DNA from: Sphingobacterium micropteri
GTDB lineage: Bacteria > Bacteroidota > Bacteroidia > Sphingobacteriales > Sphingobacteriaceae
Direction of reading: 5' to 3'
Length of the DNA stretch: 64,000 bases
Assembly: GCF_014692515.1 (NCBI RefSeq)
Contig: NZ_JACOIK010000005.1
Coordinates: 1 to 64,000 of the forward strand
This document shows, one piece after another, positions 7,801 through 16,215 of the stretch. A model generated the notes under the pieces. The model worked only from the letters and a program-made list of their open reading frames with translations, was not told where the DNA came from and ran no database searches. The number at the start of each line of letters is the position of its first letter. Within the stretch, counting starts at the first letter, position 1. A program made the position numbers and the translations under genes.

Positions 7801-8292
7801 ATGGACAACACCAATACAAACGCAGAAAAAAAATCGCAGGCTACGATGTGTGTCAGCGAAAGTCAGTTGAATCGTAAATGGTATGCTAACCTCCAATATC
7901 TTTTTGTTGGAATGATTTTCGGTTTGCTGTTTGTTAAATCGGAAGTTATCAGCTGGTTCCGTATACAGGAGATGTTCCGTCTGCAATCGTTTCATATGTA
8001 TGGAATTATTGGTAGTGCTGTTGTCGTAGGGATGCTCTCTGTTTGGTTGATCAAAAAGTTCGACGTGAAAACAATTCATGGAGAGAAAATTACCATTTCG
8101 CCAAAGAAATTTAGTAAAGGTCAGGTATACGGAGGATTAATTTTTGGTTTCGGCTGGGCGATAACCGGAGCTTGTCCTGGGCCATTGTTTGCGCAGATTG
8201 GTACAGGTGCAACCGTCATCGCCGTAACCCTGTTAAGTGCGGTGGCTGGAACATGGGTATATGGTTATTTTAGAGAAAGATTGCCGCATTAG
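7801..8292 (+). CDS. YeeE/YedE family transporter, second subunit (DUF6691-like)
   Basis: This is the second half of the split YeeE/YedE pair, 163 aa, starting 17 nt after the first. A polar N-terminus of about 30 residues precedes four likely helices. The signature GFGWAITGACPGPLFAQIG carries the conserved Cys of the substrate path. Both halves bear a Gly-rich Cys motif, consistent with an internally duplicated channel built from two chains. It converges with the minus-strand gene ending at 8321, and no clear terminator lies between them. Confidence 0.85.
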   Translation: MDNTNTNAEKKSQATMCVSESQLNRKWYANLQYLFVGMIFGLLFVKSEVISWFRIQEMFRLQSFHMYGIIGSAVVVGMLSVWLIKKFDVKTIHGEKITISPKKFSKGQVYGGLIFGFGWAITGACPGPLFAQIGTGATVIAVTLLSAVAGTWVYGYFRERLPH

Positions 8293-8320
8293 TAATAATC
8301 TTAATCTTTATAATGCACAT

Positions 8321-9019
8321 TTAGGACTGCATTTTATGGAGCGCTTGGTTGACGATTTCTGTACGCCGATAATTCTCTTCAGACCGTTTTTGCAATTCAT
8401 TGTACGTCTGGAAAAGCGTTTCCGCATACTCCCGGTATATCTCTTGGTAATCAAATACCTCGGATAATATCTCCCGAAATTCCTCTTGATCCCGATCCAA
8501 TGTAACAATATCGACCTGTACCTCTGTGTAAATAAGATAAATCTGATGGACATCGTCCCATAGAGAATCATCGATCCAGCTCTCTTTTTCATACATCATG
8601 TCAAAATGCTGCTTATACCAGTTGTATTCTTTAGACACTTCATCATGAAGATCCTGGATGCGCTGATTATGATAGCTGACGTCTTTGTAAAACGCATCCA
8701 GATCGATGTCAATTTCCGTATTGTCGTCTTTTTCATCAAAAGGTAATACTGATGGATCTTTAATTCCGAGAAACACTTCTAGCATATCCAAATCCTGCTC
8801 TATGGGTAATAAATAATATTTCAGTTCATTAACCTGTATTTCGATTTCTTCCAACGTTTGATAATGCGCATGAAGTTGCTGTTGCATAGTCCAGGTTAGA
8901 TCGTGCATGTGATAGTGTGCGTCAAGCCCCCTTTTCTCGGTTTTCAGCTGGGTTTTCTTTAAATCAAAACGTAGTATAATGGTTCTCAAAGGATGTTCTG
9001 TGACTATTTCTTTCATCAT
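8321..9019 (-). CDS. Unrecognised acidic, coiled-coil-rich protein (232 aa)
   Basis: I cannot assign a family. There is no signal peptide or membrane segment, so it is probably cytoplasmic. The sequence is strongly acidic in the middle (DEKDDNTEIDIDLDAF) and rich in His, Tyr and Gln. Long helical heptad-like stretches (for example QQQLHAHYQTLEEIEIQVNE) suggest coiled coils. The frame is long with ordinary codon use, so it is likely a real gene. A second start codon follows directly (MM), so the start could be 9016. It is convergent with the YeeE pair and has a non-coding gap behind its start. Confidence 0.65.
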   Translation of the reverse strand: MMKEIVTEHPLRTIILRFDLKKTQLKTEKRGLDAHYHMHDLTWTMQQQLHAHYQTLEEIEIQVNELKYYLLPIEQDLDMLEVFLGIKDPSVLPFDEKDDNTEIDIDLDAFYKDVSYHNQRIQDLHDEVSKEYNWYKQHFDMMYEKESWIDDSLWDDVHQIYLIYTEVQVDIVTLDRDQEEFREILSEVFDYQEIYREYAETLFQTYNELQKRSEENYRRTEIVNQALHKMQS

Positions 9020-9297
9020 GTAAGGTGTCTATGGTAATCGTTTCTTCGATATCATGTTATATATAAACCGTCGTTTCGCGACCCTGCGTCGGATCTATAT
9101 TTTTGATCCCTGTGTGGCAGAGCCCGAAACGGCGGCTTTTTATCGCATGTGTTCATCTAATGGTGCGGTTTGTCCGCGATATTATGTTTTTTTAATACTT
9201 CCCACGGGGAAGTTAAGTATTATCCAAGAAAGTTTCGCTCTTTTATCCGAAGATACCCTGATCTCGGCTGCGGAGCATGACGTGAAGCATAAGCCTG
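9020..9297. other. Non-coding gap with strong dyads
   Basis: The gap holds an imperfect inverted repeat at 9068-9135 (11-bp outer stem with one wobble, 5-bp inner stem GGATC/GATCC). A small hairpin ACTTCCC-ACG-GGGAAGT lies near 9197-9215. The open frame at 9054-9320 has no protein-like character. Confidence 0.45.
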
Positions 9298-9915
9298 TTA
9301 AAGAACGTAGCTGCTCGTGATATCACTGAAATTAGGTGTTGGGTTGATACCCACATATGTAGCACGGAACTCATATTCTTTAAATGTTTCCAAGCCTTCG
9401 ATAAGACAGGTGCTTTTTGAGCTAAGCTGCGAATGCCATTCTTCTGCACTTCCCTTGATACGAAACTGGAAATTGTACATGCGTGCTCCTGCCCAAGGGT
9501 TTGTTTTCAGCGTGATACGTCCGCTGCCGATATGACTTGGCTCGGCAACGGGACCTTGTGCCTTCGGAACGAGTCCGCTAAAAGAGCTGTTAGGTCTCCG
9601 TATACTGAACCCCGCTGCTAATACGATGGTATCGTCGTCGTTTGCCACCGTATCTACGTATTTGCCCAGTTCGCGAAGCAGATATACCAGCTCCTTTCTT
9701 TTTTCCTTACGTACCAAAATAGCACGCATATCGCGATACGCCGCTTCCGTTGCTGAGTCACGGAAAGTGGATAATGCGGCTTCCACAACGGATAGTCCGG
9801 GAGTCGGCTCTGGAAACAAAGTCGTTTCCTGCGCCATTTTGGTAAGAATCTGCTCTGCAGTCTGCATCAGTTGTACATCTTTTTGTTCCTTTTCTTTTAA
9901 TGTTAGTTTGCTCAT
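9298..9915 (-). CDS. Fibronectin type III domain protein
   Basis: The protein has 205 aa. The N-terminal 100 residues are helical and charged (KLTLKEKEQKDVQLMQTAEQ; RKEKRKELVYLLRELGKYVD). The C-terminal 80 or so residues look like a fibronectin type III sandwich (RMYNFQFRIKGSAEEWHSQ, GLETFKEYEFRATYVG). No signal peptide is seen from the start at 9915; a longer frame starting at 9978 adds residues unlike the family and is rejected. A promoter-like TATGTTTG lies on the minus strand at 9972-9965, and a perfect inverted repeat stands upstream of it. The role is unknown; an AraC-type regulator gene lies upstream on the same strand. Confidence 0.65.
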   Translation of the reverse strand: MSKLTLKEKEQKDVQLMQTAEQILTKMAQETTLFPEPTPGLSVVEAALSTFRDSATEAAYRDMRAILVRKEKRKELVYLLRELGKYVDTVANDDDTIVLAAGFSIRRPNSSFSGLVPKAQGPVAEPSHIGSGRITLKTNPWAGARMYNFQFRIKGSAEEWHSQLSSKSTCLIEGLETFKEYEFRATYVGINPTPNFSDITSSYVL

Positions 9916-10502
9916 CTTTTTTGGGTTTTGAAATGAAAAAATAGTTTTTGTGCTAGCAACGATACAAACATACAACATGTGGTCGGACGCCGAGGGGGCA
10001 AAATTCCGCCAAAATTCAATGGGGACGAAAAACTTTTTGGCGGAATTTTATCCCTATTTTTTAAAGTTTGAGGTGTTCCGATATCGAAAAATACTGTCTT
10101 ATGGTGTTTAAATGGTGTTTTTTTGTTGCGATGTTACCTTTTTCCGTCTAACCCTAAACTTCGGGGAAACAAAATTTCCCGCGGTTTTTTTACTAATTCT
10201 TTCAGTACATGGTGTTGTTTCCGCGAGAAAAAATGATTTTTCGGTTTTCCTTTATAGAAACCTCTCAGGGAATGGCGAGTATATCAGTGGAAAGCGTAAA
10301 GAACTTCAGTGTCCTTTAGATATCCCTTTGGTGAAGTTAATTTTCTCCCGTTCTATCGGTACTATTCCTTATAGATAATCTCCGGCTCTTTAAGGAACGG
10401 TAACTTCCCTTTCTATTATGTTGTCGTTATGGAGGGAATGACGCTGCATCCATTAGGGAGGGTATACAGTCTTCCGTGTTTTTCCGATTCCACCCCGGGG
10501 TC
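9916..10502. other. 587-bp gap with inverted repeat
   Basis: Near its left end lie a minus-strand promoter-like element (9965-9972) and a perfect 15-bp inverted repeat (10000-10049). The remaining 450 bp, up to the end of the AraC gene, show no convincing ORF, tRNA or structured RNA that I recognise. Confidence 0.5.
10000..10049. promoter_or_regulatory. Perfect 15-bp inverted repeat, possible operator
   Basis: AAAATTCCGCCAAAA (10000-10014) and TTTTGGCGGAATTTT (10035-10049) are exact reverse complements separated by 20 nt. The pair lies about 28 nt upstream of the -7 element of the fibronectin gene, where an activator or repressor site is expected. The loop is long and no T-run follows on either strand, so a terminator is less likely. 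Confidence 0.5.
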
Positions 10503-11498
10503 CTAGTTACTTTCGTGTGGATCATCATCCTCATCATCGGGTTCAGCGGGAGGAGGGTGGAGTTTTCTTTCTGTAGCTGGGGTATGGCCAAAATATTTGA
10601 CATACTGCTTGATAAAATATTTGGCCGTTGAAAACTGCAGATGAAAGGCAATCATGTCCACGGAAGCATTAGTTTCGCGTAGCATCTCCCGCCCCTTATA
10701 AATCCGGATGGTTTGTATGGCTTTGTTTATAGTCAGTCCATTTTCTTTAAAGATGCGGTAGAGGGTACGGTCGCTTGTCAGTAACTCTTGCGCTATGCGA
10801 TTGATGTTGATGTCTTCGTCCCTATAATGAGCCACGATGTAGTCCTTTGCACGGTGAAATAGCGAAATATCTTCCGGTTGAATGGATTTCGCATGTTCAC
10901 GCAAATCGCCGTGGTAGGTTTCCATGAGTTGGACAACTTGGTTCTGCAATTTATAATCAAGCGAAAATGGGACGTTTTTTATACGTTGGATAGACTCCAG
11001 TATCTTTCTGTTCCTGAATGCGATCTTTAACGGAGGAAGCAGATAGAAAGATTCATCGATCTTGGACGCTAATGTGGGCCATTCCTGATCGAAACCGGCT
11101 TTGTTGTCTATTTGCATGCCGATCAAGATCAGCCATACTTTGCCTGTTTTCAGCACATATGGGGTATCGTTGTTTTCGCGGAAAAATCCATGATACTGTT
11201 GTGTGTCTAACGCTGATTTTGTTGCGGTCGCGACGGAAGAAGTTCCCATAAGCTGGAACACCATCCAAAATGTAGGTAGCGTGTTGTTTAAAACAACCTG
11301 CTTGTCCTGATCAATAACGCATTTAATTTCTGCAAAAAACAGTCTGCCAATTTTCCGGTAGGCTATATATTGTTCTTTCGTACAAACTTGCGTGTCTGCT
11401 TCATGCAGAAAGGTAAAATAACGTCCTCGTGGGAGGGGATGTTTTACGTTGGCATCTTGGTTAGGAATAAATGATGATACGTTGTAATTGATGAGCAT
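10503..11498 (-). CDS. AraC-family transcriptional regulator
   Basis: The C-terminal 100 residues form the double helix-turn-helix of AraC/XylS regulators. The first is in ININRIAQELLTSDRTLYRI, and the second is ASVDMIAFHLQFSTAKYFIK followed by VKYFGHTPATERK, the usual signature end. The N-terminal 200 residues form a ligand or dimerisation region without a recognisable sub-family. A short acidic tail (PPAEPDDEDDDPHE) follows the DNA-binding domain, which is uncommon. The target is unknown; the nearest same-strand gene downstream is the fibronectin protein behind a 587-bp gap containing an inverted repeat. Confidence 0.85.
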   Translation of the reverse strand: MLINYNVSSFIPNQDANVKHPLPRGRYFTFLHEADTQVCTKEQYIAYRKIGRLFFAEIKCVIDQDKQVVLNNTLPTFWMVFQLMGTSSVATATKSALDTQQYHGFFRENNDTPYVLKTGKVWLILIGMQIDNKAGFDQEWPTLASKIDESFYLLPPLKIAFRNRKILESIQRIKNVPFSLDYKLQNQVVQLMETYHGDLREHAKSIQPEDISLFHRAKDYIVAHYRDEDININRIAQELLTSDRTLYRIFKENGLTINKAIQTIRIYKGREMLRETNASVDMIAFHLQFSTAKYFIKQYVKYFGHTPATERKLHPPPAEPDDEDDDPHESN

Positions 11499-11658
11499 AA
11501 GATTCCGCCGGTTGATTAGCTGAATTGAAGGTACAAAGAAATGTTAGGATTTTCAAACACGGAATTCATATATAGAGCTTGACTCGCGATAAATTTTAAT
11601 TTTAAAAATTTATTTCTACCTTAGGGACTGTTAAAACACCATTATAATATAACGAGTT

Positions 11659-12201
11659 ATGGCAAAAGAAAACCAAAAGCCGAAGCTAAGGCTTAAAAAG
11701 AAGTACCGCGAAGAAATGGAATCTAAAAACCTTACTGTTATGGAGTATCTAGAAAAGAGAAGGCAGGAAAAAAAAGAATCTGAAAGGCGAGCGGTAGAAG
11801 AATTCCTGAAAAATAATCCGAAACCTCCAAGGGTAACTGAATTTATTGCGTTGAACAATAATGCAAAGAACCTTGGCTTTAAAAGGCGGTTTTTTACAGC
11901 AGAAGATGCTGAATTTTTAACCTTGAAATTGGACAGGTTGTGCGAAGAAGATATTTGGGAATTTGAGCCCTTGTCCCAAGATAGGCGGGAAGAGCTACTT
12001 CAAGCACTTATTCAAACCGGAGTCTGCTATGATTTTAAAAATCTAGGCGTCACCATTTATGCGACTTGGGGATTTGAGCAAACCAATTGTGATAATGATA
12101 CGAGCTATATTGATTATGGCTATTGTTCGTATTATTATAACCATTTCACCAAGGAGTTTAGAGAAGTCAACGAGGAAGAATCGTTTGAGATTGAATTTTA
12201 G
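11659..12201 (+). CDS. Unrecognised charged protein (180 aa)
   Basis: I do not recognise the family. Residues 1-60 are highly charged and helical (KLRLKKKYREEMESKNL; EKRRQEKKESERRAVEEF). The C-terminal half is acidic and Tyr-rich with three Cys (VCYDF, TNCDND, GYCSYYYN). No signal peptide or membrane segment is visible, so it is probably cytoplasmic. It is a single-gene unit that ends in a strong terminator shared with the convergent tRNA-Gln. The region looks AT-rich beside its neighbours, perhaps a sign of later arrival next to a tRNA gene. Confidence 0.65.
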   Translation: MAKENQKPKLRLKKKYREEMESKNLTVMEYLEKRRQEKKESERRAVEEFLKNNPKPPRVTEFIALNNNAKNLGFKRRFFTAEDAEFLTLKLDRLCEEDIWEFEPLSQDRREELLQALIQTGVCYDFKNLGVTIYATWGFEQTNCDNDTSYIDYGYCSYYYNHFTKEFREVNEEESFEIEF

Positions 12202-12211
12202 AAATAAAAAA

Positions 12212-12238
12212 AGAGCGCAAAATCTGCGCTCTTTTTTT
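12212..12238. terminator. Bidirectional terminator
   Basis: AGAGCGCA (12212-12219) pairs with TGCGCTCT (12225-12232), flanked by A-run and T-run on the two sides. It ends the gene on the plus strand and the tRNA transcript on the minus strand. Confidence 0.85.
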
Positions 12239-12240
12239 GT

Positions 12241-12310
12241 TGTCCCACCTGGATTCGAACCAAGACTAAATGAACCAAAATCACTTGTACTACCCTTATA
12301 CTATGGGACA
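12241..12310 (-). tRNA. tRNA-Gln (anticodon TTG)
   Basis: The minus strand gives a full cloverleaf. The acceptor TGTCCCA pairs with TGGGACA, the anticodon loop ATTTTGGTT carries TTG, and the T arm contains GGTTCGAATCC. The 3' CCA is not encoded. The 70-nt length and sequence agree with tRNA-Gln of Bacteroidota. Confidence 0.93.
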
Positions 12311-12348
12311 AACATTTGTCGAAACAGCTTGTTTCTGTTTTGACGATG

Positions 12349-12379
12349 CAAATATACGTCAGTTTTTAAAACTTACAAA
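12349..12379 (-). promoter_or_regulatory. Promoter of tRNA-Gln
   Basis: On the minus strand, TTTG (12379-12376) and TATATTTG (12356-12349) are separated by 19 bp, an exact fit to the Bacteroidota -33/-7 consensus, about 40 nt before the tRNA. Confidence 0.75.
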
Positions 12380-12567
12380 AAAAAATGTCCAAAATCCTAT
12401 ATCCAGACTGATTCTCAATGAAATATTTTTTAGATGAGGTACGATACGTTGCTTCTTGGTATTATTGTTTGTAACAAACTTCGTTAAAATGTGCAAATAA
12501 TATTTAATAGTCGGTTAGTATTCCTTATTTTCGGAGCGTATTTTAGAATAACCTTATCTAGTATAGA

Positions 12568-15500
12568 ATGGATTACAAGAAGATCAATAACCTTTTGGGA
12601 TGGATATGTGCAGTCATCGCGACGGTAGTATATGTCATGACGGTTGAACGTACGGTGAGTTGGTGGGATTGTGGTGAATTTATTGCCTCCGCTTATAAAA
12701 TGCAGATTGTACATCAGCCCGGTGCACCGCTGTTTCTGATGATACAGAATCTCTTTTCTAACTTGGCCATGGGAGACACCGCCCGGATCGCTTTTTGGAT
12801 GAATATTGGATCGACCGTATGTAGCGGTTTGACGATCCTCTTTTTGTTTTGGACCATTACAGCCTTGGCGCGGAAGATATTTGTCGGTACATCAGGTGAC
12901 GCGGAACTTAGTTCTTCTCAATTATTTATAGTGATGGCTTCCGGGGTAGTAGGCGCGCTTGCCTATGCTTTTACGGATACTTTTTGGTTCTCTGCGGTTG
13001 AATCTGAAGTGTATGCCATGTCTTCCTTGTGTACTGCCGTTGTTTTTTGGGCGATATTAAAATGGGAAGCACGAGCAGATGAACCCCAAGCAGATAAGTG
13101 GCTCATCCTCATCGCGTATGTGATGGGATTGTCTATTGGTGTGCATTTGCTGAACTTGTTGGTTATCCCTGCTATCGCCTTGGTTATTTATTTCCGGAAA
13201 ACAAAAGAAAGTAGTGGGGCGGGGATTTTAAAGGCATTGGCGATAGGGGTAGTTGTGTTGGGCTTTATCCTCTGGGGTGTTATTCAATATTCCGTCAAGT
13301 TTGCAGCGTATTTTGACTTGTTTTTTGTGAACACGCTAGGCTTAGGTTTTGGATCGGGACTTGCTTTCTTTATTCTACTACTCGTTGGCGGATTGATCTA
13401 CGGGATCTATTATTCCGTTAAAAAGAAGAAGTATGTCTTAAATATAGCCATGATTAGTACGGCTTTTATTATTTTGGGATACAGCTCTTTCGCCATGATT
13501 ATGATCCGGGCAAAAGCGAATCCTACGTTGAATAATAGCGATCCAGATAATGCGTTTTCATTTCTTAGCTATTTGAACAGAGAACAATACGGTGATGAAC
13601 CACTTTTTAAAGGTAAATTCTTTGATGCCCGCCCGACTGGAGTAGAAGATGGTAAAAAAGTATACCGAAAAGACGGTGATAAATATGTCGTTGCTAAACG
13701 TAATCCGGTATATACCTACGATAGGGAAACGATTTTTCCTCGAATTTATAGTGACAAAGGTGGGCACGCCGAATATTATCGGGAATATTTGGGATTAGGG
13801 CCTGATGAAACACCTACATTTGCCGATAATCTGAAGTTCTTCTTTGGCTACCAGATAGGACACATGTACGGACGATATTTTTTGTGGAATTTTGCAGGTC
13901 GCCAAAATGACCAACAAGGACATGGCTCGTTTACCGAAGGGAACTGGATCAGTGGCATTAAACCAATTGATAATATGCTTGTTGGCGGACAGGATACACT
14001 GCCTACCTCGGCGAAAACAGACCCCTCTCGTAATACTTATTTCTTCCTTCCGCTTATCTTGGGATTATTGGGCGCTTTCTGGCATTTTGGTAGGCGGCAG
14101 CGTGACGCTGGTGTCGTGGGGTTGCTATTTTTCTTTACGGGTATTGCTATCGTATTGTACCTGAACCAAAACCCATTGCAGCCTCGGGAGCGAGACTATG
14201 CTTATGCGGGTTCTTTTTATGCCTTCAGTATCTGGATAGGCTTAGGCGTCTTGGCGATTGCAGACTTTCTCCGAAAAAAGACAAACGTGAAGGTTGCAGG
14301 GTATGCCGCAGCAATCATCGGCGTATTAGCGGGTCCAGTGATTCTGATCGCGCAAAATTATAACGATCACAACCGTTCGGAGAAATCCCTCGCCCGGGAC
14401 ATGGCTCGAAATTATCTGGAATCCTGTGCACCCAATGCAATTCTATTCAGTTATGGCGATAACGACACCTATCCACTATGGTATGTGCAAGAGGTGGAAG
14501 GTTTCCGTACAGATGTGCGCGTTGTCAATTTGAGTTTGCTTAGTGCCGATTGGTATATGAAACAGATGATGAAGAAAGTCAATGATGCGGACGCATTACC
14601 GATCAATATTGATCCCGAATTGATTAAAGATGGCGTTCGTGATGTTATTTATTATCAAGATTATAATATTCCGGGATATGTTCCTGTACAAGACCTCTTA
14701 AAAGTAATGTTATCCGACAATCCACAGAATAAGGCGCAATTGCAAAGTGGTGAGTTCGTCAATGTATTGCCGACCAAGAAAATGGAATTGACGGTGGATA
14801 GACAAGCGGTACTAGCTAATAATGTTGTTCCTAAAGAATGGGAAACTAATATTGTAGATACGATGCGTTGGACATACGGCCCGAATTATGTAAGTCGTGC
14901 TGAACTCTCTATGTTGGCGATACTAGCGAATAATAACTGGAAGCGTCCAGTCTATTATACGATCACGACGCCAGAAAGCAACTATATGGGATTGGATAGG
15001 TATTTAGTGAATGAAGGCTTTGCTTATCGCTTGATGCCAATAGATTTCGGATTGCAGGAAGGAGATCCCTCCACGATCGAGAACATAGATCAAATCTATG
15101 ATAATGTAATGCATAAATTTTCTTGGGGTAATATTGGAAACGCTTCGTATATAGATCCCGATTCTTATCGTTATATCAGTATGTATGTAGGCTCTATATA
15201 TGGTCAGGCCGCCCGTCAATTGCTATCTGCAGAAGAAAAGGACAAGGCGAAGGAACTGGTGTTGAATGCTTACGAAAACATGCCGAAAAGGGCTTATTTA
15301 ATGTCGGAGGTAATGGGATATGTGCCGTTGTTAAGCGCTATGTATGAGGTGGGTGAATCGGCTAAGGCAAATGAAATTACACAGCGAAACTTAACGTTTA
15401 TTCGTGAAAATATGGCTTATTACGAAGCGGTAGCACAAACGAAATCTAACCTGGAATATCGGAATATGCGTTTTGGGTTGGCGTCGATTCAGCGCTACAA

Positions 15501-15597
15501 ACAGCTATTGGATGAAGTCAATCAGCCTGAATTGCAAAAACAAGTCGATGCATTATTCAATATGTACAGGCATTATTTTGAACAAGCGGGCGAATAA
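12568..15597 (+). CDS. DUF2723 / GT117 membrane glycosyltransferase-like protein
   Basis: This is a large inner-membrane protein of the DUF2723 family (glycosyltransferase family 117), related in layout to protein O-mannosyltransferases and probably using a lipid-linked sugar. The family motif WWDCGEF (residues 32-38) and HQPGAPLF (49-56) lie in the first periplasmic loop. About ten or more helices fill residues 10-600, and a soluble C-terminal part (about 620-1009) follows, including FSYGDNDTYPLWYVQEVEG. Length 1009 aa is normal. Family members often act in surface or gliding-related glycosylation, but the acceptor here is unknown. The gene stands 50 nt ahead of pyrR. Confidence 0.9.
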   Translation: MDYKKINNLLGWICAVIATVVYVMTVERTVSWWDCGEFIASAYKMQIVHQPGAPLFLMIQNLFSNLAMGDTARIAFWMNIGSTVCSGLTILFLFWTITALARKIFVGTSGDAELSSSQLFIVMASGVVGALAYAFTDTFWFSAVESEVYAMSSLCTAVVFWAILKWEARADEPQADKWLILIAYVMGLSIGVHLLNLLVIPAIALVIYFRKTKESSGAGILKALAIGVVVLGFILWGVIQYSVKFAAYFDLFFVNTLGLGFGSGLAFFILLLVGGLIYGIYYSVKKKKYVLNIAMISTAFIILGYSSFAMIMIRAKANPTLNNSDPDNAFSFLSYLNREQYGDEPLFKGKFFDARPTGVEDGKKVYRKDGDKYVVAKRNPVYTYDRETIFPRIYSDKGGHAEYYREYLGLGPDETPTFADNLKFFFGYQIGHMYGRYFLWNFAGRQNDQQGHGSFTEGNWISGIKPIDNMLVGGQDTLPTSAKTDPSRNTYFFLPLILGLLGAFWHFGRRQRDAGVVGLLFFFTGIAIVLYLNQNPLQPRERDYAYAGSFYAFSIWIGLGVLAIADFLRKKTNVKVAGYAAAIIGVLAGPVILIAQNYNDHNRSEKSLARDMARNYLESCAPNAILFSYGDNDTYPLWYVQEVEGFRTDVRVVNLSLLSADWYMKQMMKKVNDADALPINIDPELIKDGVRDVIYYQDYNIPGYVPVQDLLKVMLSDNPQNKAQLQSGEFVNVLPTKKMELTVDRQAVLANNVVPKEWETNIVDTMRWTYGPNYVSRAELSMLAILANNNWKRPVYYTITTPESNYMGLDRYLVNEGFAYRLMPIDFGLQEGDPSTIENIDQIYDNVMHKFSWGNIGNASYIDPDSYRYISMYVGSIYGQAARQLLSAEEKDKAKELVLNAYENMPKRAYLMSEVMGYVPLLSAMYEVGESAKANEITQRNLTFIRENMAYYEAVAQTKSNLEYRNMRFGLASIQRYKQLLDEVNQPELQKQVDALFNMYRHYFEQAGE

Positions 15598-15623
15598 AAA
15601 GAGGAAAAGCACAAAAAATACGT

Positions 15624-15631
15624 TATTTTTG
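15624..15631 (+). promoter_or_regulatory. Promoter -7 element of pyrR
   Basis: TATTTTTG lies 16 nt before the pyrR ATG, giving a leader of only about 12 nt. That leaves no room for a PyrR-controlled attenuator of the Bacillus type. I see no good -33 box at the right distance. Confidence 0.45.
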
Positions 15632-15647
15632 CTTAAATATTCCCAAA

Positions 15648-16193
15648 ATGAAGCAATCTATTTTATTAGAAGGAGCTAAATTTCAGATAACAATCAAGCG
15701 TCTGTGTCAACAACTGATTGAGAATCACTGCGATTTTTCCAATGCTGTGCTCATCGGAATCCAACCGCGTGGTACCTATTTGGCGAAACGTATCCAAAAA
15801 GAAATCAAGACAATGACAGGTGTAGATATACAGTTGGGTATTCTAGACATTACGTTTTATCGGGATGATTTTCGAATGAAAGGTGCCAATCCGTTGATTG
15901 CAAATAGTACCGATATCGACTTTATGGTCGATGATAAAGAGGTTATTTTGATTGACGATGTGCTCTGGACCGGGCGAACGATTCGTTCCGCTATGGATGC
16001 GATACAGGCTTTTGGTAGACCGGGGAAAATGGAACTCCTTGTGCTTGTCGATCGTCGTTTTTCGCGCCAAATACCTATTCAGCCTGATTATATTGGCATA
16101 CAGGTAGATTCTATAGATTCACAAAAAGTAATTGTGAGCTGGCAGGATATTGACGAGACGGATAGTATCGTGCTGATTACAGAGAAGAAATAA
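15648..16193 (+). CDS. pyrR: PyrR: pyrimidine regulator / uracil phosphoribosyltransferase
   Basis: This is a phosphoribosyltransferase of the PyrR family, which converts uracil and PRPP to UMP and in some bacteria binds pyr mRNA. The PRPP loop VILIDDVLWTGRT spans residues 99-111. IQPRGTYLAKRI and RDDF also match PyrR. Length (181 aa) is typical. It lies 22 nt before pyrB, as in many pyr operons. Because the leader is too short for attenuation, RNA-binding control here is uncertain, and the enzyme role may dominate. Confidence 0.9.
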   Translation: MKQSILLEGAKFQITIKRLCQQLIENHCDFSNAVLIGIQPRGTYLAKRIQKEIKTMTGVDIQLGILDITFYRDDFRMKGANPLIANSTDIDFMVDDKEVILIDDVLWTGRTIRSAMDAIQAFGRPGKMELLVLVDRRFSRQIPIQPDYIGIQVDSIDSQKVIVSWQDIDETDSIVLITEKK

Positions 16194-16215
16194 AGCGACA
16201 GAAAATTTTCATAAC

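Noticed and set aside
9054..9320. Plus-strand frame of 88 codons
   Set aside because: It crosses the inverted repeat and the end of the fibronectin gene and looks like non-coding sequence.
10000..10049. Reading the 15-bp inverted repeat as terminator of the AraC gene
   Set aside because: It is about 450 nt beyond the AraC stop, has a 20-nt loop and no T-run after the stem.
10112..10378. Plus-strand frame of 88 codons in the gap left of the AraC gene
   Set aside because: No promoter, no start context, no recognisable protein pattern.
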